This document shows, piece after piece, positions 41,568 to 49,201 of a stretch of 64,000 nt of DNA (positions within the stretch are counted from its first letter, which is position 1; the number at the start of each line of letters is the position of its first letter). Source of the DNA: Oligoflexia bacterium (lineage in GTDB: Bacteria > Bdellovibrionota > Bacteriovoracia > Bacteriovoracales > Bacteriovoracaceae). The position numbers and the translations under genes are program-made. The notes beneath the pieces are model-generated. The model searched no databases, had not been told where the DNA came from, and saw only the letters and a list, made by a program, of their open reading frames with translations. The stretch is from the NCBI GenBank assembly GCA_015232355.1, contig JADFZW010000010.1, forward strand, positions 98,662 to 162,661. The letters are read 5' to 3'.

Positions 41568-44456
41568 ATGAAAATGATCATTAAGTTTATAATTTTATTA
41601 AATATTATTATAATTGCATTTAATTCGCATAATTTTACTCATGCGACTATTTTAAATGCAGAAGAAAAGATGAAAATATTAGGTGACTTAAAAAAAGTTT
41701 ATGAGCTTAAAATAAGTAAAATGAAAACACTCTTTGGCCTTGGCAAAGGGAGATATGCTACTGTTCAAGAATTTATAACTGAGTTACAAACGGGTAAGTT
41801 TGATGGGAAAAGTACCCAAAAAATGAGTAGAAAGTTAAATAAATTACTTAAAAAGAATAACAAGGGTCAGTCAGTGCCGGAAATTAGTAGTCAAGATTTT
41901 GCTAAAATTATGCAAGAGATATTAATTTTAAAGGCACAAAAAATTCTAAATGAACAAGAGGACAAAAAAAGAATTTCTCTACTTGATAAGATGACTTCTA
42001 AAGAATTAAGAAAGTTTTTTATTTTAAATTTTGTAGAAGTTATGAGCAGCAAATATGCTGACTTGGAAAAAATATTTAATTCCTCTAGAGTTGAATGTAA
42101 GGAGAAATTTCCTGTTTTAGAGAATAGGATTTTGTCCATAAATGAGGAAATAAATAAAATAGAGCAAGAATCAAGTGCTTTTAAGTTAGAAAATGATTTT
42201 AAAACGAAGTTAACAAAGTCATTAAACATGCAAATTAAATTGTTATCATTAAAAGATAAATGGAGAGAAAAAATATCAATAACAAAAGATGAGTTGGAGA
42301 AATTTAGTAAACAATGTAATAATTTTACACAATTTACCAATGATGAATCCTCTATACTAGAAGAGCTAAATAGTTTCAATGTTGTTGGTGTTAACAAAAC
42401 AGAAAGAAATATTAGTGAAAAAATTAAAAATCTAAGAGCGGAAATACTACAAAATGAATTTAAAATGAAGCAACAACAAGATTTATTGGATCAAACAAAT
42501 GAATTAATTCCTAAAATTCAAGAAAATTGTAAGCTAGTATGGCCTCAAGATGAAACGACAATTAAAATTTTTAATGCTATTCATAGTAATGATAGTTTAC
42601 TAAACAATTTTGCTATTGATTATGTTTTACTATTGGAGAATTTGAAGAAAAAACAAGATGAGCTCAATTCATCTGAAAATGAAACAACAACATTCTTATC
42701 AAAAGTTGCGAAAGATAACAATGTTTTGACTGAACGTTACTTTGGACATCTGAATGAGAATAATAACTTAGAAGCGAAAGATAAATTAGTTAATCTTATA
42801 AGCTCATATGCTAATGGTAGAAAGATTGAAAAGATGTTAAAAGAAGCAAGCACTAATCTATCTTTGTTTTTGAATTTTTATACAAAATTATCATCTTATG
42901 GATTAGACATTAACAAATTGGGTGAAGATATTATTAAGTTTAATGATAGACTTAATTTAGTAATTAAAAATGAAGGGACTAATACTAATTTATTTAAGGG
43001 CATCCTAAATGATGAAGTGTTTATGAAATTGCATAATGAGATGTATAGTAAATATAAAAAAATATATGATGATCTTCGTTTGAAGGATAAAACATATGAA
43101 ATAATGTTAAATGAAATGAAACAAGCACTAAACACTAAAAATAATGATCTATGGTCTTCCATTGTTGGTTTGTGTAAATCCGTGGACGAGTCATTAGCAG
43201 AAAAAAATAAACTTTTTAATAATCTCTTAGGTGAATATACAAAATCAAACAATGAAAAATATAAGAAAGATACGCTTAGATTTTTATCTAAGCTAGATTC
43301 TTGTCAAAAACTTGTTGAAAAATACATACAAACTGAGGATAAAGTAGTTGATAAAGAAAAAAATACTACTCAAAATTGTCCAGTTTGTTTAGATGATAAA
43401 GATCAATCAGAATTTATTCCATCTTGTTTTGGTATACAAGATATGGAAGGTAAGTGCTGTAGAGAGTGTTTAAAAGCAACACTTAGAACGAAATTGGAAG
43501 AATCAGGTAAATATAAGATGGACGGTTGCTTGGATGAATCCTTTGTTTCATATTTATTTGCAAAAGGAATTATACAGTTAGAAGATTTTATTAATAATAA
43601 TATTTCTATTTTAATCAAGGGAGTACATTTGTATCCAGAAATAAAGGAAAAGATGACTATTTGTTCAGTTTGTGAAAAAGATGCTTGTATTAGTAAAGGT
43701 GATGAAAAAAGTATTGCTGTTAACGTTGATGTACCAATGTTTTGGACTTGTTCAAATTGCAAAAAGGGAACTTGTTTAAAATGTAAATTATCCGAGAGTG
43801 ATCATGTAGATAACAGTTGTCTTAAAAGTTATGTAAATATATTAAAAAAACATAAGGAGGGAGGAACTTCATTATGTCCTAAATGTCTTAATCCTTACAT
43901 ACGAACTAGTGGCTGTTTTCATATAACATGCCCATTTTGTAAGGAAGAATTTAGCGATATTACTGGCTTGCCTCTAAAAGGATATTCTTTGAAATACGAT
44001 ACTACTGGTTGGCCTATAAAATATTTTTATAGAGAAGGAGATACTAATCATGAGAGGAGATTAGATGATAAAGGTCGTAGAATTAATGATGATGGTTATC
44101 TATTAGCACCAGTAGTAACTATAAGATCAAAGATTAATAATCAAGCAAATATAGAAGAGCATTTTATTGTTTCTCAAGATGGAAAACATTTTTATAAACA
44201 ATATAAGGTTGGTGAAGTTTCTCCTAACAATGAAAAAAAACGTAGTACTGAAGAGAATAATTCTACAGAGGGAGGATATGTTATCTATGAAATTGAAGTG
44301 GTTCCTGGTTCTATTGGAGCTAATGATGAGTTTCAACCAGCAATGATTAAACCGCTGAGATTGGTTTCACCTTCAGAATATAAAAATTTTACTGGGGAAT
44401 GGAGTGAAATAACTGGGAGGATATACTCTGATATTAGAAAAGGAGCTATTAATTAA
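41568..44456 (+). CDS. Exported coiled-coil protein with divergent RBR-like C-terminus
   Basis: The signal peptide covers residues 1-30 (MKMIIKFIILLNIIIIAFN...HATI). Residues ~35-590 are helical and coiled-coil-rich. Zinc-binding motifs begin at Cys604: a divergent RING1 (NCPVCLDDKD, PSCFG, KCCREC), then ICSVCEKDAC, an IBR-like cluster from Cys728 (WTCSNCKKGTCLKCKL...DHVDNSC) and a textbook RING2 (LCPKCLNPYIRTSGCFHITC, then PFC), where Cys783 aligns with the RBR catalytic cysteine. RING1 lacks the usual C-x-H pair, so E2 recruitment may differ. The tail contains EITGRIY, echoing MITGKIY in the first RBR protein. It starts 50 bp after the USP gene and overlaps the convergent ankyrin gene by 8 bp. 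Confidence 0.82.
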   Translation: MKMIIKFIILLNIIIIAFNSHNFTHATILNAEEKMKILGDLKKVYELKISKMKTLFGLGKGRYATVQEFITELQTGKFDGKSTQKMSRKLNKLLKKNNKGQSVPEISSQDFAKIMQEILILKAQKILNEQEDKKRISLLDKMTSKELRKFFILNFVEVMSSKYADLEKIFNSSRVECKEKFPVLENRILSINEEINKIEQESSAFKLENDFKTKLTKSLNMQIKLLSLKDKWREKISITKDELEKFSKQCNNFTQFTNDESSILEELNSFNVVGVNKTERNISEKIKNLRAEILQNEFKMKQQQDLLDQTNELIPKIQENCKLVWPQDETTIKIFNAIHSNDSLLNNFAIDYVLLLENLKKKQDELNSSENETTTFLSKVAKDNNVLTERYFGHLNENNNLEAKDKLVNLISSYANGRKIEKMLKEASTNLSLFLNFYTKLSSYGLDINKLGEDIIKFNDRLNLVIKNEGTNTNLFKGILNDEVFMKLHNEMYSKYKKIYDDLRLKDKTYEIMLNEMKQALNTKNNDLWSSIVGLCKSVDESLAEKNKLFNNLLGEYTKSNNEKYKKDTLRFLSKLDSCQKLVEKYIQTEDKVVDKEKNTTQNCPVCLDDKDQSEFIPSCFGIQDMEGKCCRECLKATLRTKLEESGKYKMDGCLDESFVSYLFAKGIIQLEDFINNNISILIKGVHLYPEIKEKMTICSVCEKDACISKGDEKSIAVNVDVPMFWTCSNCKKGTCLKCKLSESDHVDNSCLKSYVNILKKHKEGGTSLCPKCLNPYIRTSGCFHITCPFCKEEFSDITGLPLKGYSLKYDTTGWPIKYFYREGDTNHERRLDDKGRRINDDGYLLAPVVTIRSKINNQANIEEHFIVSQDGKHFYKQYKVGEVSPNNEKKRSTEENNSTEGGYVIYEIEVVPGSIGANDEFQPAMIKPLRLVSPSEYKNFTGEWSEITGRIYSDIRKGAIN

Positions 44457-45477
44457 TTTGCATTTCACGTAATAACATATCTCTAATCTTTGCATAACTT
44501 CCATCATCATCAAGTCCAGGAGTAGTAGCAAAATTCATTACGATATCAAGCATAGATTCCTTAACGAACGCACGATCATTAAACGAGAGTTCTGTTGATG
44601 TTAGAAAATACTTTATCACATCATGTTTTTTCAAAATAACTGCTTCTTGGACCGGATTATTGCCTGTAGGACCTGCTCTCCTAACAGATGCGCCATTAGA
44701 CACAAGAAATTTTATCATATTGATATTACCACTATCTACGGCCAAATCTATAGCGGTTGATTTACCTTTAATTTGGTCATTGATGGCCAGTAAACCAGAG
44801 GAGAGCATATTTCCTACGTTTGTAATATCACCACTTTCTATCAATTTTGCAAGCAGAGCTGCCTCTTCAGATATATTTATTTGGGGTTTACTAGTAGTGC
44901 TGTTTTTCTCCAATCCTATAACGAAAGTTTCATTTAAATTTTCTACTTTCGCTACATTCACTACTTTCTCTACCTTTTCTACCTTTTCTACTTTCTCTAC
45001 GTTAACTACTTTTTCTTTTTTTACTTCGTTTACTACTGTATCTTCTTCATCTTCCATTAGTAACGTATGTTGAGCACAGTTGTTATTTGTTTTCTTTTTG
45101 AATACGTTGCCAAACAAGTTTTTTAAGTTTTTAAAAGGATTTGTTATCATACTACCAGTAGCTTTTTTATTCTTGTTTCCAATTCCTTGATATATTTGCA
45201 AATCATCAATGTCATCTTGATCAACATTGAGAGATTCGTATTTGCCTCCATCTTTGAATTTAGATGTATTAGATGCCACACTAGATATTTGAGGCAGATT
45301 CAAGCTAGAGTTAGAACTAAAATCACCTAGTAATCCTTGGCGTGATTCATCTTTTCCTTCATTATTTCCCAGAGCTGTCCAATGATTCAAGCTAATAATC
45401 ACAACAGGAATACAGATAGCACTATGAATGATCTTAGAACTAAAAATTTCTTTAAAAGTAAAAATAGCTTTTGACAT
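44449..45477 (-). CDS. Exported ankyrin-repeat protein
   Basis: The N-terminus has a hydrophobic signal/anchor segment (IIHSAICIPVVIISLNHWTAL). A low-complexity Val/Glu/Lys region (KVEKVEKVEKVEKVVNVAKV) arises from a 9-bp tandem repeat near 44950-45005. Residues ~205-300 hold about three ankyrin repeats: EAALLAKLIESGDITNVGNM, STAIDLAVDSGNINMIKFLV with SNGASVRR, and NPVQEAVILKKHDVIKYFL. Ankyrin repeats bind proteins and are common in effectors of host-associated bacteria. It is convergent with the RBR/USP operon, its 3' end overlapping by 8 bp. AAAGGAAA precedes the ATG. Confidence 0.82.
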   Translation of the reverse strand: MSKAIFTFKEIFSSKIIHSAICIPVVIISLNHWTALGNNEGKDESRQGLLGDFSSNSSLNLPQISSVASNTSKFKDGGKYESLNVDQDDIDDLQIYQGIGNKNKKATGSMITNPFKNLKNLFGNVFKKKTNNNCAQHTLLMEDEEDTVVNEVKKEKVVNVEKVEKVEKVEKVVNVAKVENLNETFVIGLEKNSTTSKPQINISEEAALLAKLIESGDITNVGNMLSSGLLAINDQIKGKSTAIDLAVDSGNINMIKFLVSNGASVRRAGPTGNNPVQEAVILKKHDVIKYFLTSTELSFNDRAFVKESMLDIVMNFATTPGLDDDGSYAKIRDMLLREMQIN

Positions 45478-45804
45478 AAAATTTCCTTTTTTTTAATTTG
45501 TTAATATTGTTAATACGTAAACGAAAATCCGACATTGTTATTACGTTCCTAATAGTAAGTTCGAATGCCTAACTATGTTCTATTTTATCAATGTCATATT
45601 TTATGTCCTACTATTTTTATTACTTATTGTTGTTGAATTGAATTTTTCTAACTAGTTATTACTAATACAAAAAAAAATTATTTATAAGTGATTTGACAAT
45701 TATTAGAGTAGAAACGGTCGCATCTGCATTGTTTAGAAGTTATCAATTTAAGTTAAAGGTTTTTTATTTAATTTCACTTAAGTTGTGTATTAAGTAGGAT
45801 GTAG

Positions 45805-45855
45805 ATTAAAAGTGGTATTGGAAAAACAAAGTATTTGCTTGATCATAAAGAATAA
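45805..45855 (+). pseudogene. Possible remnant of a PaaK-like gene 3' end
   Basis: The frame reads IKSGIGKTKYLLDHKE-stop, close to the C-terminus RTGKLKYLLDRRE-stop of the PaaK-like gene at 29336-30715. At DNA level 45831-45854 matches 30691-30714 at about 21 of 24 positions (gtatttgcttga exact), and the mismatches are transitions. No further homologous sequence is evident upstream. It may be the tail of a deleted paralogue; chance similarity in such A+T-rich DNA cannot be excluded. Confidence 0.35.
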
Positions 45856-45862
45856 CTTAAAT

Positions 45863-45886
45863 ATATAAATATATAAATATATAAAT
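45863..45886. repeat. 8-bp tandem repeat (atataaat x3)
   Basis: Three exact copies of atataaat lie about 20-45 bp upstream of the start codon of the defensin-like gene. Their position in the presumed promoter/leader means a change of copy number could alter its expression. Confidence 0.75.
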
Positions 45887-45907
45887 TTTTTTTAAAGGAA
45901 AACTATT

Positions 45908-46672
45908 ATGATCATTGAAATGAGATCTTTTGTTTTTATTTTTATTTTTTCTATTCTTAGTTTTAACTTTACTTATGCAAGTAATTTTCCTTCAACTCCC
46001 TTAGCAGTTAAATTTTTAGAGACTGTAAATAGTTGCGGAACACTCTCTCCAAATACTGTACCTGATAATTGGGGCGTGGCCGCAGTCAGAGGTGGTGGTG
46101 AAGGTAAATCATGTGTGACCTGGATTCCTCCATTCTGGCAAAGTTACTACTTTGGTGATGGTGGAAGTGTTTTTTATGGACCAGCAGCTTCGAACCTTCA
46201 AAATTTTTCTGCATCTTTTATGACTGGAGTTCCTTATGGACTTTATAATTGTACTCCTGCTGGATATACACAGTGGTATTTGCAATTAGTTGCTAGTAGT
46301 GGATGTGTGAATCCAACAATTGAATCCTACTCTGAACAGATGATGGATTTTGCAGGCGTGCAAATGCCAACCGCGATATTTGTTTATAGTTGTAATAAGA
46401 GTGGTGTAAAATTAGTTGGTGGAGTTTTGGCCGGTGTCACTCAAAGTGTTTTGTGCTCAAGTTTTTCTCTTAATTACCAACTTCCAGAGGCAAATATTAA
46501 TCAAGCATCAATTTGTTCACTTGCTCAAATTGTTAGTGCAGAGAAATGTTATCAAAATGGACAATATATTTGTGAGAAACCAAAGTGCAGTGCTACTTGT
46601 ATTGCTCAAGGTAATTCAATCGGTGGACACTGCGATTCATTTGAGCAATGTGTTTGTCATCCAAAACTTTAA
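45908..46672 (+). CDS. Secreted protein with C-terminal defensin-like (CS-alpha-beta) cysteine motif
   Basis: The signal peptide is MIIEMRSFVFIFIFSILSF...TYAS. The 185-residue middle part (residues 25-210) is Gly/Ser/aromatic-rich (VRGGGEGKSC, WIPPFWQSYYFGDGG) with several Cys and no recognised family. The last ~41 residues show the spacing of invertebrate-type defensins: Cys214-x12-Cys227-x3-Cys231-x10-Cys242-x5-Cys248-x-Cys250, with GGHC before Cys242 and CVC at the end. One additional Cys (222) sits in the first loop. CS-alpha-beta peptides are mainly eukaryotic, with few bacterial examples known. AAAGGA lies upstream of the ATG. Two lipoprotein genes follow. Confidence 0.7.
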   Translation: MIIEMRSFVFIFIFSILSFNFTYASNFPSTPLAVKFLETVNSCGTLSPNTVPDNWGVAAVRGGGEGKSCVTWIPPFWQSYYFGDGGSVFYGPAASNLQNFSASFMTGVPYGLYNCTPAGYTQWYLQLVASSGCVNPTIESYSEQMMDFAGVQMPTAIFVYSCNKSGVKLVGGVLAGVTQSVLCSSFSLNYQLPEANINQASICSLAQIVSAEKCYQNGQYICEKPKCSATCIAQGNSIGGHCDSFEQCVCHPKL

Positions 46673-46814
46673 AAATAATCTAAAACTTTAAAAAATAATT
46701 AGGACAAAAAAATTGTTTGCGGATCAATTCCTCTTTTGTTAGTTATCATAAGTAACAAAACAATTGTGTACACAAGTAATCACTACTTGTGCAATCACTA
46801 CCAAGGAGGTAATT

Positions 46815-47588
46815 ATGATTCGATCTTCTTACTTTAAGTTTTTTAAAGTTTCTAAAGTTTTTCTTAGCGTTTTAGTTACTATTTTCTTTTTAGTCGGATG
46901 TAGCGATAAACCGCAATCATTTGTAGGTCACTTAAATGAAATCCTAAAACCCTACGACACCAGCGTCTCTTTAGTAAAACCACATGGAGTTCAAGATTCA
47001 GGGTACTGTGTAGTTAAGCAGAGTGGAACTGGCAACTATGTTGCTTTTAATATTGATCATTGGAGAACTTGGAATCATCAAAATGGAAAGATCTTTATTG
47101 AGTGGGAATCAGTTGCTGAATTCTTAGATCGTGCATCTGGCACAAAAGATATTGTAAATGATTTAACTGATATTGGTGGTGGATTATTTTACAGTTCTTC
47201 ACTTAATATGACTTTTGAAGAGACTAGTGCTGCAATTAAAGATCTAGAGAAATATGGTGCAGAATTAGAAAATTTGAAAATGGCCTATGTTGCAGAAAAT
47301 CTTTCAGCTCAATTTGGATTAAGTGAAGAGCGTGCAATGGTTGTTGCAAAACTTTACAATCAATGGAATTTAATTAGCAAAAAGAGAGCGATTAGCAGTA
47401 GTGACTTAAATGAATTCTCTAAACAACTGACTGGTTTAAGTTATGACAAAATCAGAAGCGCTTATTCAGAGTCTCGAGAGGGAAATAAGATGGAAATGGA
47501 TGCAGTTTTTAAGAAGGCTGCCGAGAAAAATGGAACAACTCCAGAGGCGATTGGAAGAATTATTAATGATTTAGTTGGGAACAAATAA
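46815..47588 (+). CDS. Lipoprotein, paralogue of the next gene
   Basis: The start is ATG 46815, preceded by AAGGAGGT at 46803-46810; the longer frame from 46764 is not supported. The signal peptide ends in a lipobox (FFLVGC|SDK), so it is a lipoprotein. The mature protein (~225 residues) has a first half with KPHGVQDSGYCVVKQSGTGNYVAFNI and a helical second half (IKDLEKYGAELENLK, FGLSEERAMVVAKLYN, KKAAEKNGTTPEAIGRIIN). The next gene has the same segments in the same order. No known family was recognised. It follows the defensin-like gene by about 140 bp. Confidence 0.75.
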   Translation: MIRSSYFKFFKVSKVFLSVLVTIFFLVGCSDKPQSFVGHLNEILKPYDTSVSLVKPHGVQDSGYCVVKQSGTGNYVAFNIDHWRTWNHQNGKIFIEWESVAEFLDRASGTKDIVNDLTDIGGGLFYSSSLNMTFEETSAAIKDLEKYGAELENLKMAYVAENLSAQFGLSEERAMVVAKLYNQWNLISKKRAISSSDLNEFSKQLTGLSYDKIRSAYSESREGNKMEMDAVFKKAAEKNGTTPEAIGRIINDLVGNK

Positions 47589-47625
47589 TTACTAAGCTAG
47601 CAAATAACAGTTAGGAGATAAAAAA

Positions 47626-48348
47626 ATGAAAAAAAAATATTTTGCAATTAATTTAATTTTGATTTTTGTTATATCAATTCTATCTGGATGCCATTCATGG
47701 GAGGCCAATAGATTTATGGATGAGTTAAATAAATTTTTGGTAGTCTTTGATTCATCTGCTACTATGGTTAAAGAGCATGGATCAACAGATGCAACTAAAA
47801 ATTACATTGTAGTTAGACAAGATGGTACAGATAATTACGTCGCATACAACTTGGATCTCTATAAAGGAACAATGTCATACTACGATTTCTATCAAAAAGC
47901 AGGAGCTACTGATTTGATCTCTGATCTAGTACCAAATGGTGGTGGAACCTATTTAAGTCCATCAACTGGATTGATTTTCGAAGAGAGTAATTCTACAGCT
48001 AAGGATTTAGAAAAGTATGGTGCGGCCATAGAGAGTTTGAAGTTACATCACAAAGGTGAATCTTTGGCAGCAGAGTTTGCACTTAGTGAGGAGAGAGGAA
48101 TTGAGATTGCAAAGATGATAGATCATATGAATACAATTAGTAAAAGACGTGCGCTTACAGAGAGTGATCTTGATGTAATTTCAACAAAAGTGTTGGGAGT
48201 AAAATCTGCAGATGTGCAGAGAGCGTACATGAATAAGCTAGAGGGTAACGGAAGTAGCGATCTTGATAGCTTACTTGAGAAAGCTGCAAAGATTAATAGA
48301 ACCTCACCAGAAGCGATTAATTATATTTTTAACACAATCTTTAAGTAA
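47626..48348 (+). CDS. Lipoprotein, paralogue of the previous gene
   Basis: The lipobox is ISILSGC|HSW after a typical signal peptide. It shares with its neighbour the segments KEHGSTDATKNYIVVRQDGT / DNYVAYNL, the GGGTYLSPSTGLIFEE region, AKDLEKYGAAIESLKL, FALSEERGIEIAKM, TISKRRALTESDL and EKAAKINRTSPEAINYIFN. The two genes are 37 bp apart and arose by tandem duplication with clear divergence. Paired lipoproteins may form a complex on the envelope; function is unknown. Confidence 0.75.
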   Translation: MKKKYFAINLILIFVISILSGCHSWEANRFMDELNKFLVVFDSSATMVKEHGSTDATKNYIVVRQDGTDNYVAYNLDLYKGTMSYYDFYQKAGATDLISDLVPNGGGTYLSPSTGLIFEESNSTAKDLEKYGAAIESLKLHHKGESLAAEFALSEERGIEIAKMIDHMNTISKRRALTESDLDVISTKVLGVKSADVQRAYMNKLEGNGSSDLDSLLEKAAKINRTSPEAINYIFNTIFK

Positions 48349-48554
48349 ACATCTCCACTCTTTTTAAAAACGTTACTTCTTTATATCATTTGTAAAATTA
48401 CAAACCATTTTAATATAGTAAAAATTACTAACAATGATTTTTTGGCCTTTTAATTGCAAAACAATTCTTGCAATAATAGTTAAATATCTTTAAATAGAGA
48501 TCCTAACTATTTTGGAATTATTATTTTTGGAATTATTAACATAGGAGAAAAATC

Positions 48555-49187
48555 ATGATTAAAAAATCAATGCGTTCTTTTTATTACAGTGTTATTTTAC
48601 TAACTCTTGCTTCTTTATCTATCCTTTTTGCCTTTGAAACCTTTGCAGTTACAAATAATTTATCAAAACTTACTATTTCAGAAAGGGCCAATGTAATTAG
48701 AAGGGATTTAACTGTAAATCCAGCAATTCTTCGTTTGGCCGCTACCTATACTTTTACTTATAAAAAACCAAATGCGACAGCACCTCAATTAACTAGAAAG
48801 GGTCGAGTAACTCATATTGAATTGGATACAAACGGCACTTATCCACAAGTTATAATCTATGGTAAGGCTCAAAATGATACTACAGATGGTTGGGATGAGT
48901 GTCACTATACAGTAGCACCAGAGCATGAGATGGGTAATCCAGGTGGAATGGTTGCGGCGGCCACTGAGACATATAATAAATTGCTTAAGATAAAAAATAA
49001 TAAAAATTACGATGTTTTTTGCCAATCTCATACTCTACAACAAGGTGATGGCGTAGGTCCTCATGGCCACTTTGGTTTTAATGTCTTTAATGTACAAGAG
49101 AATGCTTTTGTTGATGATTTTGAAATCAAATTAAAGAGAATAATTTTTAGACCAGGCACATTTGGTACTTTGATTGGTAGAGAATAA
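48555..49187 (+). CDS. Secreted protein of unknown function
   Basis: This 210-residue protein has a signal peptide (SFYYSVILLTLASLSILFAFETFA|VTN). The mature part includes WDECHYTVAPEHEMG and YDVFCQSHTLQQGDGVGPHGHFGFNVF, which hold two Cys that could pair and several His residues that might bind metal. No family was recognised. AGGAGAAA precedes the ATG. It is preceded by a 206-bp A+T-rich gap and is convergent with the ABC transporter genes, suggesting its own promoter. Confidence 0.65.
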   Translation: MIKKSMRSFYYSVILLTLASLSILFAFETFAVTNNLSKLTISERANVIRRDLTVNPAILRLAATYTFTYKKPNATAPQLTRKGRVTHIELDTNGTYPQVIIYGKAQNDTTDGWDECHYTVAPEHEMGNPGGMVAAATETYNKLLKIKNNKNYDVFCQSHTLQQGDGVGPHGHFGFNVFNVQENAFVDDFEIKLKRIIFRPGTFGTLIGRE

Positions 49188-49201
49188 GTAATATTTTTTT
49201 T

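Larger units (their letters stand above)
45478..45907. other. 430-bp intergenic region between the ankyrin and defensin-like genes
   Basis: This region holds no intact gene. It contains the promoter side of the minus-strand ankyrin gene, a short remnant resembling the 3' end of a PaaK-like gene (45805-45855), an 8-bp tandem repeat (45863-45886) and the ribosome-binding site AAAGGA of the next gene. A TTGACA occurs at about 45692 but without a good -10. Confidence 0.5.

Noticed and set aside
41891..43762. Minus-strand frames inside the second RBR gene
   Set aside because: They are shadows of a Lys/Asn-rich coding strand; the plus-strand frame has signal peptide, coiled coil and zinc motifs throughout.
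30691..45854. Site-specific att duplication flanking the effector island
   Set aside because: The shared stretch contains mismatches in a coding end, and no integrase or recombinase gene is present; a gene remnant is the more modest explanation.
46416..46691. Overlapping frame inside the defensin-like gene
   Set aside because: Same strand, different frame, no ribosome-binding site; the 45908 gene has a signal peptide and a conserved Cys pattern.
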